Below are positions 53,726-62,178 of a stretch of DNA of 64,000 nucleotides, piece by piece. The stretch is taken from NCBI RefSeq assembly GCF_003634965.1, contig NZ_RBXP01000002.1, positions 1-64,000 of the forward strand, read 5' to 3'. The stretch is from Azonexus fungiphilus (GTDB lineage: Bacteria; Pseudomonadota; Gammaproteobacteria; Burkholderiales; Rhodocyclaceae). The translations under genes were made by a program, and so were the position numbers. Under the pieces are notes generated by a model. That model saw only the letters and a list, made by a program, of their open reading frames with translations, made no database searches and was not told the DNA's origin. The first letter of the stretch is position 1, and the number at the start of each line of letters is the position of its first letter.

Positions 53726-54349
53726 TCAACAGCCAGCTTTAAGTTTTTGCATGGCCAGCGACTGATACTTTCGATGTAGTTCCTCGAGCCTGCCGGCCAG
53801 CGCCGCCAGTTCGCCGTCATTGACCACGACATCGTCGGCGATCGCCAGGCGGGCAGCGCGGCTTGCCTGCGCCGCCAGGATCGCCTGCACCTCGTCGGCG
53901 CCCAGGCCGCTGCGCGCCATCACCCGCGCCACCTGCAGCGACTCGGGGCAGTCGACGACCAGGATGCGGTCGCAACGCGCCCGGTAGGCACCGGATTCGA
54001 CCAGCAGGGGTACGGCGAGCACGACGTAGGGCGACGGCGCGGCCCGGCAGCGGGCGTCGGCCAGTTCGCGGATGCGCGGATGCAGGATCGCTTCCAGCCG
54101 CCCACGCGCCGCCGCATCGGCGAAAGCCAGGCGGCGCATCGCGGCACGGTCGAGGGCGCCGTGCGCATCGGCAACCGCCGGACCGAAGGCGGCGACCAGC
54201 GCCGGCATCGCGGCGCCGCCCGGGGCAGTCAGTTCGTGGGCGATGGCATCGGTATCGACCAGCGTCGCCCCGAGCGCGACCAGGCGGTCGGCCACCGTCG
54301 TCTTGCCGCTGCCGATGCCTCCGGTCAGGCCGACGACGTAAGCGCTCAC
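53726..54349 (-). CDS. coaE: Dephospho-CoA kinase
   Basis: A 207-residue kinase. The P-loop is VGLTGGIGSGKTTVAD, then DTDAIAHEL, and LEAILHPRIREL and LAVPLLVESG follow as in the family. It phosphorylates dephospho-CoA in the last step of CoA synthesis. The start is a GTG (54347-54349) overlapping the stop of the SPOR gene (GTGA). The pilBCD genes often found upstream of coaE are absent. Confidence 0.93.
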   Translation of the reverse strand: MSAYVVGLTGGIGSGKTTVADRLVALGATLVDTDAIAHELTAPGGAAMPALVAAFGPAVADAHGALDRAAMRRLAFADAAARGRLEAILHPRIRELADARCRAAPSPYVVLAVPLLVESGAYRARCDRILVVDCPESLQVARVMARSGLGADEVQAILAAQASRAARLAIADDVVVNDGELAALAGRLEELHRKYQSLAMQKLKAGC

Positions 54350-55038
54350 GGGCAGTCTTGCGGCGGCGTCTTCGGCAGCGCCTCGGCCAGCGCTGCCAGC
54401 AGCGCCGCCCGCCGGTCGGCCGGGCCGCGCAGTTCGATCTGCTGGTTGCCGTCCTTGTCCGGGCGGGGCACCAGCTTCGCCGAACGGACGCCCTGCGCCT
54501 GCAGTTCGGCCAGGCGCTCCCGGCCGCCCTTCTCGCTGCTGAAGATGCCGAGCGAGATGGCATTGCGGGTGGCGCCTTCCTGGACGACGAAGTAGTCGCT
54601 GACGCCGAGCGCCTTCAGTTCCTGCGCCTTCTTGTCGGCTGCCGCCTTGTTCGCCAGCGGCGGGATGTGCACCCACCAGCCGGTGCTTTCGCCGGCCGGC
54701 CGCCGTTCCAGCTTGAAATCGGCGAAGCCGCCGCTGACGACGCGGGCGACGCGCTCGGCCGCGACCGGCGCAAGCGCCGCCCAGGCCAGGCAGACCGGGG
54801 CCGCCTCCGGGCTCGCCGGCAGCGCTTCCGCCGGCTTCTCGAGCTCCGGTTCCGGCGTCGCCGGGGTCGCGGCGGCCGGCGGCGGCGCTTCGCCGCGGGC
54901 GACGATGCGGATGCTCTCGGGGTTGATCTGCTGGCCGACACGGACTTCCTCGCCGCCGCCGGAAGTGCCGATCAGACCGGTCGAGAAGGCATAGAAGAGC
55001 AGGTTGCCGAGGACCAGGAGGAAGACGAGGAGTTTCAC
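54346..55038 (-). CDS. SPOR-domain membrane protein
   Basis: A 230-residue protein with a single N-terminal hydrophobic segment (about 2-24), a Pro/Ala-rich periplasmic linker, and a SPOR-like domain (about 140-215). SPOR motifs include YFVVQEGATRNAISLGIFSSEKG. SPOR domains bind denuded septal peptidoglycan. The start is a GTG (55036-55038), 4 bp after the trpB2 stop; no ATG fits. Expression is probably coupled to coaE. Confidence 0.82.
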   Translation of the reverse strand: MKLLVFLLVLGNLLFYAFSTGLIGTSGGGEEVRVGQQINPESIRIVARGEAPPPAAATPATPEPELEKPAEALPASPEAAPVCLAWAALAPVAAERVARVVSGGFADFKLERRPAGESTGWWVHIPPLANKAAADKKAQELKALGVSDYFVVQEGATRNAISLGIFSSEKGGRERLAELQAQGVRSAKLVPRPDKDGNQQIELRGPADRRAALLAALAEALPKTPPQDCP

Positions 55039-55042
55039 GATG

Positions 55043-56407
55043 TCAGCCGACCTTGGGCAGGTGCTTCAGCGATTCGACGATGGCTTCGGCCGGATAGTCG
55101 TAATCCTCGAGCTTGCCGGCGAAGTACTTGTCGTAGGACGCCATGTCGAAGTGACCGTGGCCGGTCAGGCAGAAAAGCAGCGTCTTGGCTTCGCCGGTCG
55201 CCTTGCAGCGCAGCGCCTCGTCGATGGTGGCGCGGATCGCGTGGCAGGATTCCGGCGCCGGGATGATGCCTTCGGCGCGGGCGAACTGGACGCCAGCCTC
55301 GAAGGTGCCGACCTGCGGCACGGCCACGGCTTCCAGCAACTTTTCGTGGAACAGTTGCGAGAGCAGCGGCGAGGCGCCGTGGTAGCGCAGGCCGCCGGCG
55401 TGGATGCCGGGCGGCATGAAGTCGTGGCCGAGCGTGTACATCTTCATGATCGGCGTGTAGCCGGAAGCGTCGCCGTAGTCGTAGGTGTAGGCGCCCTTGG
55501 TCAGCGTCGGGCAGGAGGTTGGCTCGACCGCGACGCAGCGCAGGTTCCTGGCGCGCGGGTCGCCGGCCGCCTTGTCGGCGAGGAAGGGAAAGGCGATGCC
55601 ACCGAAGCTGGAACCGCCGCCGCAGGGCCCGAAGACCACATCCGGGTAGAGGCCGATCTTGTCGAACTGCTTCTTGGCTTCCAGGCCGATCACCGTCTGG
55701 TGCAGCAGCACGTGGTTGAGCACCGAGCCGAGCGTGTAGCAGGTGTTGGGGTCGGCGGCGGCCTCCTCGACCGCTTCCGAGATCGCCAGGCCGAGCGAGC
55801 CCTGGCAATCGGGATCGGCGGCCAGCGCGGCGCGGCCGGCGTTGGTCAGCTTGGTCGGCGAGGCGAAGACCTCGGCGCCCCAGGTCTGCATCATCGAGCG
55901 GCGGAAGGGCTTCTGCTGGTAGCTGACATTGACCATGAAGACGCGCACCGGCAGGCCGAACATCTGGCCCGCGTAGGCGATCGACGAGCCCCACTGGCCG
56001 GCGCCGGTCTCGGTGGTCAGCTTCTTGGTGCCGGCCAGCTTGTTGTAGTAGGCCTGCGGCACGGCGGAGTTCGGCTTGTGCGAACCGGCCGGCGAGACGC
56101 CTTCGTACTTGAAGAAGATCTTCGCCGGCGTGCCCAGCATCTGCTCCAGGCGCAAGGCGCGAACCAGCGGCGCCGGGCGCCATTGGGCGTAGATCTGGCG
56201 CACTTCCTCGGGAATCGGGATCCAGCGCTCGGCGGTCATTTCCTGCTCGAGGATGGGATCGGGGAAGATCGCCCCCATCGCTTCCGGCGGCACCGGCTTG
56301 CCGTCGGGCCCGAGCGGCGGCGCCGGCGGGTTGGGCATGTCGGCGACGACGTTGTACCAGTGGGTGGGGATTTCTTCTTGTTCGAGGTTGATGCGCAACG
56401 GTGTCAT
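55043..56407 (-). CDS. TrpB2-type tryptophan synthase beta-like enzyme
   Basis: A 454-residue PLP enzyme of the TrpB2 class, longer than canonical TrpB (~400). The PLP-Lys is in SPAGSHKPNSAVPQAYY. TTETGAGQWGSS carries the catalytic Glu region, and the phosphate-binding glycines are in GPCGGGSSFGG. TrpB2 condenses indole or related nucleophiles with serine, often without a TrpA partner. No trpA or other trp genes are nearby. GGGAGAGAG lies upstream of the ATG at 56405-56407. Confidence 0.9.
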   Translation of the reverse strand: MTPLRINLEQEEIPTHWYNVVADMPNPPAPPLGPDGKPVPPEAMGAIFPDPILEQEMTAERWIPIPEEVRQIYAQWRPAPLVRALRLEQMLGTPAKIFFKYEGVSPAGSHKPNSAVPQAYYNKLAGTKKLTTETGAGQWGSSIAYAGQMFGLPVRVFMVNVSYQQKPFRRSMMQTWGAEVFASPTKLTNAGRAALAADPDCQGSLGLAISEAVEEAAADPNTCYTLGSVLNHVLLHQTVIGLEAKKQFDKIGLYPDVVFGPCGGGSSFGGIAFPFLADKAAGDPRARNLRCVAVEPTSCPTLTKGAYTYDYGDASGYTPIMKMYTLGHDFMPPGIHAGGLRYHGASPLLSQLFHEKLLEAVAVPQVGTFEAGVQFARAEGIIPAPESCHAIRATIDEALRCKATGEAKTLLFCLTGHGHFDMASYDKYFAGKLEDYDYPAEAIVESLKHLPKVG

Positions 56408-56532
56408 GTTTTTTTCTCTCTCCCTGCGGCCTGCACCGCAAAGCCGGTAAATTACTCCAAAACCCCGCCCGGACCAAGGGCGCGGCCGTCCGATCCGGGG
56501 TAAAGTAGCGCCTGATTTTTGCCTGAAAATCC

Positions 56533-57069
56533 GTGTCGACCGCAAACTTCCACCCCCTGTACTGCCATGCCGCCGGCAAGCCGCCGCCGACGCTGGCGAT
56601 CGCCGTCGCACCCCGTCGCGGCGATGCCGGCGAACTGCAACTCGACTACCGGGTGCACGGCCTTGCCGCCCTCGCGCTGCCGCCGCCGGCCGCCCCCGGT
56701 CCGGCCGACGGGCTGTGGCAGCAGACCTGTTGCGAAGCCTTCGTCGCCACGGTCGACGGCCCGGCCTACCGTGAATTCAATTTCGCGCCATCCGGCCAGT
56801 GGGCGATCTACGACTTCGCCGGCTACCGCCAGCGCAACGCCGACTGGCAAGCGCCGGCGGCACCGCGGATCGCCTGCCGCATCGACGCCGACACGCTGCA
56901 CCTGCGCGCGACCATTCCCGCCGCGCTGCTGCCGACCGGTGCCGCCCGCCTCGGCCTGAGCGTCGTCGCCGCCACCCCGGGCGGCGACAAGAGCTACTGG
57001 GCGCTGACCCACGCCGCCGCCCAGCCCGACTTCCACCTTGCCGCCAGCTTCACGCTGCCCTTGCCATGA
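56533..57069 (+). CDS. DOMON-like domain protein (MurB-associated type)
   Basis: A 178-residue beta-rich protein without a signal peptide. Motifs include LWQQTCCEAFVAT, YREFNFAPSGQWAIYDFAGYR and GDKSYWALTHAAAQPDFH, as in DOMON_murB_like domains related to carbohydrate-binding modules. It probably binds a sugar or peptidoglycan fragment. The start is a GTG at 56533 with a weak ribosome site. The stop overlaps the muramidase gene by ATGA, so the two are coupled. Confidence 0.75.
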   Translation: MSTANFHPLYCHAAGKPPPTLAIAVAPRRGDAGELQLDYRVHGLAALALPPPAAPGPADGLWQQTCCEAFVATVDGPAYREFNFAPSGQWAIYDFAGYRQRNADWQAPAAPRIACRIDADTLHLRATIPAALLPTGAARLGLSVVAATPGGDKSYWALTHAAAQPDFHLAASFTLPLP

Positions 57070-58286
57070 CGCCATCCATTCAATTCGGCATCGACCGCCT
57101 GATTAAAGACCCCGAACTGCGCCGCCCGCTCGCCGGCCGCCGCCTTGCCCTGCTCGCCCATCCGGCCTCGGTCACCGCCGACCTGACGCACAGCCTCGAC
57201 GCGCTCGCCGCGCTGCCCGACCTGCAACTGACCGCCGCCTTCGGCCCGCAGCACGGGATCAAGGGCGACAAGCAGGACAACATGGTCGAATCGCCGGATT
57301 TCGTCGATCCGCAGCACGGCATCCCGATCTTCAGCCTGTACGGCGAAGTGCGCCGGCCGACGGCGGCGATGCTGGACACTTTCGACGTGCTGCTGGTCGA
57401 CCTGCAGGACCTCGGCTGCCGCATCTACACCTTCATCACCACGCTGCGCTACGTGCTCGAAGCCGCCGCCGAACACGGCAAGTCGGTCTGGGTGCTCGAC
57501 CGCCCCAACCCGGCCGGCCGCCCGGTCGAAGGCTTCACGCTGCGCGCCGGCTGGGAAAGCTTCGTCGGCGCCGGCCCGCTGCCGATGCGCCACGGCCTGA
57601 CGATGGGCGAACTCGGCGCCTGGTTCATCGCCCAGTTGCAGCTCGACGTCGATTACCGCGTCGTCGAAATGACCGGCTGGCAGCCCGACGCCGCGCCCGG
57701 TTACGGCTGGCCGCTCGGCGAGCGGACCTGGATCAACCCCAGCCCGAACGCGCCCAACCTGTCGATGGCGCGCGCCTACGCCGGCACGGTGATGCTCGAA
57801 GGGACGACCTTGAGCGAAGGCCGCGGCACGACGCGGCCGCTCGAATTCCTGTTCGGCGCGCCGGACATCGACGCCGCCGCCGTGCTCGCCGAGATGCAGG
57901 CGCTCGCCCCCGACTGGCTCGTCGGCTACAAATTGCGCGTCTGCTGGTTCGAGCCGACCTTCCACAAGTTTCACGGTCAACTGTGCCAGGCGCTGCAAAT
58001 CCACAGCGAAGGCCCGTATTACGACCACGCCGCGTTCCGGCCCTGGCGCCTGCAGGCGCTGGCCTTCAAGGCGATCCGCCGGCTTTACCCGGATTACCCG
58101 ATCTGGCGTGACTTCGGCTACGAGTACGAATTCGAGCGGCTGGCCATCGATCTGATCAACGGCTCGCCGCTGCTGCGCGAGTGGGTCGACGATCCGGCAG
58201 CGACGCCGGCCGAGCTCGACGCCGCGGTGCGCGGCGACGAAGCGGCCTGGCTGGCCGAACGCGAGGCTTTCCTGATCTACCGATGA
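57066..58286 (+). CDS. NamZ-like exo-beta-N-acetylmuramidase (DUF1343)
   Basis: A 406-residue DUF1343 protein. The Rossmann-like N-terminal half has FGPQHGIKGDKQDNMVES and VDLQDLGCRIYTFITTL. WVLDRPNPAGRPVEG and SPNAPNLSMARAYAGTVMLEGT follow, all typical of the family. NamZ enzymes remove terminal MurNAc from peptidoglycan glycans. No signal peptide is visible, which points to cytoplasmic action on imported fragments. Start and stop both overlap neighbours by ATGA. Confidence 0.85.
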   Translation: MTPSIQFGIDRLIKDPELRRPLAGRRLALLAHPASVTADLTHSLDALAALPDLQLTAAFGPQHGIKGDKQDNMVESPDFVDPQHGIPIFSLYGEVRRPTAAMLDTFDVLLVDLQDLGCRIYTFITTLRYVLEAAAEHGKSVWVLDRPNPAGRPVEGFTLRAGWESFVGAGPLPMRHGLTMGELGAWFIAQLQLDVDYRVVEMTGWQPDAAPGYGWPLGERTWINPSPNAPNLSMARAYAGTVMLEGTTLSEGRGTTRPLEFLFGAPDIDAAAVLAEMQALAPDWLVGYKLRVCWFEPTFHKFHGQLCQALQIHSEGPYYDHAAFRPWRLQALAFKAIRRLYPDYPIWRDFGYEYEFERLAIDLINGSPLLREWVDDPAATPAELDAAVRGDEAAWLAEREAFLIYR

Positions 58287-59545
58287 GCCCCGAACTCGCC
58301 GCGCCGCTGCTCGTCATCGAGGCGCACCCGCTGCAGACGACGATTGTCGCCATCTTCGCCGTCGTCTACCTCGGCATGTTCCTTGGCGGCCTGCCCAAAC
58401 TCAAGCTCGACCGCAGCGGCGTCGCGCTGCTCGGCGGCATCGCCGTCGTCGGCATCGGCGCGATGACGACCGAGGAAGCGGCGCGCGCCGTGCATCTGCC
58501 GACCATCCTGCTGCTCTTCGCCTTCATGGTGGTCTCGGCGCAGATGCGCCTGGGCGGCTTCTACACCGAAGTCACCCGCCGCGTCGCGGCGCTGCCGCTC
58601 GCCGAACCGTGGCTGCTCGGCGCCCTGATCTTCGTTGCCGGCGCGCTGTCGGCGGTGTTTTCCAACGACATCGTCTGCCTAGCGATGACGCCGGTGGTCG
58701 CCCGCCTGTGCATCGAGCGCCGGCTCGACCCGGTGGTCTTCCTGGTCGGCCTGGCCTGCGCCGCCAACATCGGCTCGGCGGCAACGCTGATCGGCAACCC
58801 GCAGAACATGCTGATCGGCTCGGTGCTGCAGCTGCATTTCGCCGACTACCTGTGGCAGGCGCTGCCGCCGGTCGGGCTCGGCCTGCTGGCGCTGTGGGCC
58901 TGGCTGGTTTTTGCCCGGCGCCGGCCGTCGACCGTCAACGTCGAGGCGCTGACGGTCGACCGCGAAAATCCGCCAATTTTCGACCGCCTGCAGACGGCCA
59001 AGGGTCTCGCCGTCGCCGCTGCGTTGCTCGTCGTCTTCCTGTTCACCGACTGGCCGCGCGAAGTCGCCGCCCTGGTCGGCGCCGGCGTGCTGCTGCTCTC
59101 GCGGCGCTTCCATTCGTCGCATGTGATGGGCTTCGTGGACTGGGAGCTGCTGGTCCTCTTCGTCGGCCTGTTCGTCGTCAACCACGCCTTCGAAAGCACC
59201 GGCCTGGCCGCCGCCGCGGTCGCCTGGCTGGCCGCCCACGGCATCCACCTCGGCGACAGCGGGCCGCTGTTCGCGATCGGCGTCGGCCTGTCCAACCTGG
59301 TCTCGAACGTGCCGGCGACGATGCTGCTGCTGCCGCACCTGAAAACCCCGGAGGCCGGCGTCGCCCTGGCGCTGGTCAGCACGCTGGCCGGCAACCTGCT
59401 GCTGGTCGGCTCGATCGCCAACCTGATCGTCGTCGACCTCGCCCGCAAGCAGGGCATCGCCATCGACTGGCGCCAGCACCTGCGCATCGGCCTGCCGGTG
59501 ACGGCGCTGACGCTGGCGATCACCGCCCTCTGGCTGGCGCGCTGA
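58283..59545 (+). CDS. ArsB/NhaD-SLC13-like anion permease
   Basis: A 420-residue transporter with about 11 hydrophobic segments in an inverted-repeat fold. It has the hairpin motifs FSNDIVCLAMTPVV and NIGSAATLIGNPQN, and in the second half GLSNLVSNVPATMLLLP. These match the ion-transporter superfamily that includes ArsB, NhaD and citrate/sulfate carriers; the substrate is not clear. The ATG overlaps the muramidase stop, making this the third gene of the DOMON-NamZ operon. It ends 9 bp from the convergent ftsX stop. Confidence 0.83.
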   Translation: MSPELAAPLLVIEAHPLQTTIVAIFAVVYLGMFLGGLPKLKLDRSGVALLGGIAVVGIGAMTTEEAARAVHLPTILLLFAFMVVSAQMRLGGFYTEVTRRVAALPLAEPWLLGALIFVAGALSAVFSNDIVCLAMTPVVARLCIERRLDPVVFLVGLACAANIGSAATLIGNPQNMLIGSVLQLHFADYLWQALPPVGLGLLALWAWLVFARRRPSTVNVEALTVDRENPPIFDRLQTAKGLAVAAALLVVFLFTDWPREVAALVGAGVLLLSRRFHSSHVMGFVDWELLVLFVGLFVVNHAFESTGLAAAAVAWLAAHGIHLGDSGPLFAIGVGLSNLVSNVPATMLLLPHLKTPEAGVALALVSTLAGNLLLVGSIANLIVVDLARKQGIAIDWRQHLRIGLPVTALTLAITALWLAR

Positions 59546-59554
59546 GCGCCGCCG

Positions 59555-60454
59555 TCAGTCGAAGGCGCGCAGCGACAGGCTGACCGAGAGCTGGGCGCCG
59601 ATCCAGCCGAGCAGCGCGCCGACCGCGGCCAGCGCGGCGACGTCGGTAGCGGCCGGCGCATGCAGCGCGAAACTGCCGCCGTACAGCGCGGCGAGCTCGC
59701 CGACCGGGCCGGCGAGCAGGCGCAGCGCGCCATAGACCAGGGCCGCCGCGAGCAGGCCGCCGAGGCCGCCCTGGAGGGCGCCGAAATAGGAGAAGGGCCG
59801 GCGGATGAAGCCGTCGGTGGCACCGATCATCCGCGCCACCTCGATCTCCGCCGCCTGGGCCATGACCTGCAGGCGGATGGTGTTGAAGGTGACGGCGACC
59901 AGGCCGGCGCCGAAGAGGCCGGCGAGCAGCAGCACGGCCAGCTTGCCGAGCCGGAGGAAGGCGTCGAAACGCTTGACCCAGGCCGAATCGAGCTGGACGT
60001 GGGCGACCTTGGGCCAGCTGGCGAGCTCCGCGCGCAGCGCCTCGAGGGCCTCCGGCGCGGTGTCGGCCGGCTCGACGACGAAGGCATCGGGCAGCGGGTT
60101 GCGCGGCAGGCTGGCGACGATCTCGGCCATCTCGTCGCTCTTCTGCAGGCGCTTGAGCGCCTCGTCGCGGGGCACGAAGCTGAATCTGACGGTCGACAGC
60201 CCGCGCAGCCGGTTTTCGATCTCGACGACGTCCTTGCGGGCCGCGCCGACTTCGACGAAAACGCTGATCTGCTGGGCGCCCGAGGCGTTGCGGCCAAGCT
60301 CGCGCAGGTTGTCGAGCGCGAGATAGCCGAAGGCCGGCAGCGTCAGCGCGATGCCGATCACCAGCAGCGACAGCAGCGTATTGAACGGTGCCGCGGCGAG
60401 GCGGCGCACGGCCAGCCCGAACGCGGCGCGATGTTGCGACAGCCAGCGCCTCAT
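59555..60454 (-). CDS. ftsX: Cell division protein FtsX
   Basis: A 299-residue membrane protein with four TM segments (about 27-48, 168-190, 220-240 and 268-290). A periplasmic loop after TM1 contains ISVFVEVGAARKDVV. With FtsE it forms an ABC-type complex at the septum that activates peptidoglycan hydrolases. The ATG overlaps the ftsE stop by 4 bp. The set ftsY-ftsE-ftsX is intact. Confidence 0.93.
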   Translation of the reverse strand: MRRWLSQHRAAFGLAVRRLAAAPFNTLLSLLVIGIALTLPAFGYLALDNLRELGRNASGAQQISVFVEVGAARKDVVEIENRLRGLSTVRFSFVPRDEALKRLQKSDEMAEIVASLPRNPLPDAFVVEPADTAPEALEALRAELASWPKVAHVQLDSAWVKRFDAFLRLGKLAVLLLAGLFGAGLVAVTFNTIRLQVMAQAAEIEVARMIGATDGFIRRPFSYFGALQGGLGGLLAAALVYGALRLLAGPVGELAALYGGSFALHAPAATDVAALAAVGALLGWIGAQLSVSLSLRAFD

Positions 60455-61101
60455 GCCACCCTCCCGTGGGCGAGGCGCAGCATGTTGCCCCCGCAGTGAT
60501 CGATCCAGGCCTGGTCGTGCGTGGCGACGACGACGGTGACACCGACCCGGTGAAAATCGGCGAACAGGCGGCGGATGTCGGCAGCCGAATCGGCATCGAG
60601 GTTGGCCGTCGGTTCGTCGGCCAGGAGCACGGTCGGCCGGTTGACGACGGCGCGGGCGATCGCCAGCCGCTGCTGCTCGCCGCCGGACAGCGCAATCGGG
60701 TTGGCCTTCTCGCGCTTGAGCAGGCCGACCTTGTCGAGCGCCGCCTGCGCCCGGCGCACCGCCTCGCGATGCGGCAGGCCGGCGATCTGCAGCGGCAGCA
60801 GCACGTTGTCGAGGGCGCTGCGGTCGAAGAGCAGCTTCTGGTCCTGGAAGATCAGGCCGAAATGCCGGCGCACGTAAGGAATCGCGCTGCGGCGCAGGGC
60901 TGAGAGGTTCTGCCCGTTGACCACCAGGCTGCCCGAGGTCGGCCGCTCGATCGAGGCGATCAGCTTGACCAGCGTCGTCTTGCCGGCGCCCGAGTGGCCG
61001 GTGATCAGCACCAGTTCGCCGGCGCGGATCTCGAAGCTGACGCCGGCGAGCGCCTCGAAGCCGCCGGGATAGCGCTTGGTCAGGCTGTTGGCGACGATCA
61101 T
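60451..61101 (-). CDS. ftsE: Cell division ATP-binding protein FtsE
   Basis: A 216-residue ABC ATPase. Walker A is ITGHSGAGKTTLVKL, the Q-loop is FGLIFQDQKLL, the signature is LSGGEQQRLAIARA, Walker B is VLLADEPTANLD, and the switch His is in VATHD. It partners FtsX at the divisome. The ATG at 61099-61101 overlaps the ftsY stop by ATGA; upstream in-frame codons lie over ftsY. Confidence 0.95.
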   Translation of the reverse strand: MIVANSLTKRYPGGFEALAGVSFEIRAGELVLITGHSGAGKTTLVKLIASIERPTSGSLVVNGQNLSALRRSAIPYVRRHFGLIFQDQKLLFDRSALDNVLLPLQIAGLPHREAVRRAQAALDKVGLLKREKANPIALSGGEQQRLAIARAVVNRPTVLLADEPTANLDADSAADIRRLFADFHRVGVTVVVATHDQAWIDHCGGNMLRLAHGRVA

Positions 61102-62069
61102 TGGTCGAACAGCGCGTCCACGAAGTCGCGCGCCGAGAAGGGACGGAGGTCGTCGATCTGCTCGCCGACGCCGATGAAGCGGATCGGCTTCGGGCACTGG
61201 CGGGCGATCGCCGCGACGACACCCCCCTTGGCGGTGCCGTCGAGCTTGGTCACGACCAGGCCGGTGACATTGATCGCCTTGTCGAAGGCCTTGACCTGCT
61301 GCAGCGCGTTCTGGCCGATGTTGGCGTCGAGCACGAGCAGGGTTTCGTGCGGGCCGTCCGGCTCGATTTTCTGGATGACGCGACGGACCTTGGCGATTTC
61401 GTCCATCAGGTGCAGCTGGGTGGGCAGGCGGCCAGCGGTATCGGCGAGCACGACATCGATGCCGCGCGCCTTGGCGGCGGAGATGGCATCGAAGATGACG
61501 GCGGCCGGGTCACCCGATTCCTGGGCGATGACGGTGACGTTGTTGCGTTCGCCCCAGGTCTGCAGCTGCTCGCGGGCGGCGGCGCGGAAGGTGTCGCCGG
61601 CGGCGAGCAGCACGCTCTTGCCCTGGCTCTGGAAATACTTGGCCAGCTTGCCGATCGAGGTCGTCTTGCCGGCACCGTTCACCCCCGCGATCATGATCAC
61701 GTAGGGTTTGTGGGTACTCACATCGAGCGCCTGCTCGAGCGGCGCGAGGATCGCGTAGAGCGCATCGGACAGCGCCTGCTGGATCGCCTCCGGCGTTTCC
61801 AGCCGGTCGCGCTTGGCCGCCTTCTTCAGCTCGTCGAGCAGGTGGGTGGTCGCCTCGATGCCGACGTCGGACGTCAGCAGCAGGGTTTCGAGTTCTTCGA
61901 GCAGTTCGTCGTCGACCTTGCCGCGCGAGAAGATCGACTTGAGCTTGCCGCCCCACTGCGCGCGGGTCCGGGCCAGCCCCTGGAAGAGCCGCTCGCGCCA
62001 GGACGGCGCAGCCGCCGCCGCGGCCTCGGGTTGCGCGTCGGGCGCAGATTTTTTCAGGAAACTGAACAT
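61098..62069 (-). CDS. ftsY: Signal recognition particle receptor FtsY
   Basis: A 323-residue SRP-receptor GTPase. The short Ala-rich N-terminus lacks the long acidic A-domain of E. coli FtsY. The N domain begins about residue 25. The G domain has GVNGAGKTTSIGKLA, DTAGRLPTQ, TKLDGTAKGG and the C-terminal GVGEQIDDLRPF. It docks the SRP-ribosome complex at the membrane. It diverges from the M16 peptidase gene. Confidence 0.95.
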   Translation of the reverse strand: MFSFLKKSAPDAQPEAAAAAAPSWRERLFQGLARTRAQWGGKLKSIFSRGKVDDELLEELETLLLTSDVGIEATTHLLDELKKAAKRDRLETPEAIQQALSDALYAILAPLEQALDVSTHKPYVIMIAGVNGAGKTTSIGKLAKYFQSQGKSVLLAAGDTFRAAAREQLQTWGERNNVTVIAQESGDPAAVIFDAISAAKARGIDVVLADTAGRLPTQLHLMDEIAKVRRVIQKIEPDGPHETLLVLDANIGQNALQQVKAFDKAINVTGLVVTKLDGTAKGGVVAAIARQCPKPIRFIGVGEQIDDLRPFSARDFVDALFDQ

Positions 62070-62178
62070 GGGTGTTAAGGTCTCAGGCCTTGCTGACAGG
62101 CGGACGGTCAGCCGTTAAGATGCCGTCCGGATCGATGCGAAAACAGCGTTGAATTCTAGCAGAAAGCCCCCACCTCCC

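Noticed and set aside
62101..62129. CGGACGG/CCGTCCG inverted repeat between ftsY and the M16 gene
   Set aside because: The arms are seven bases with a 15-base loop and no T-run; such matches are common by chance at this GC content.
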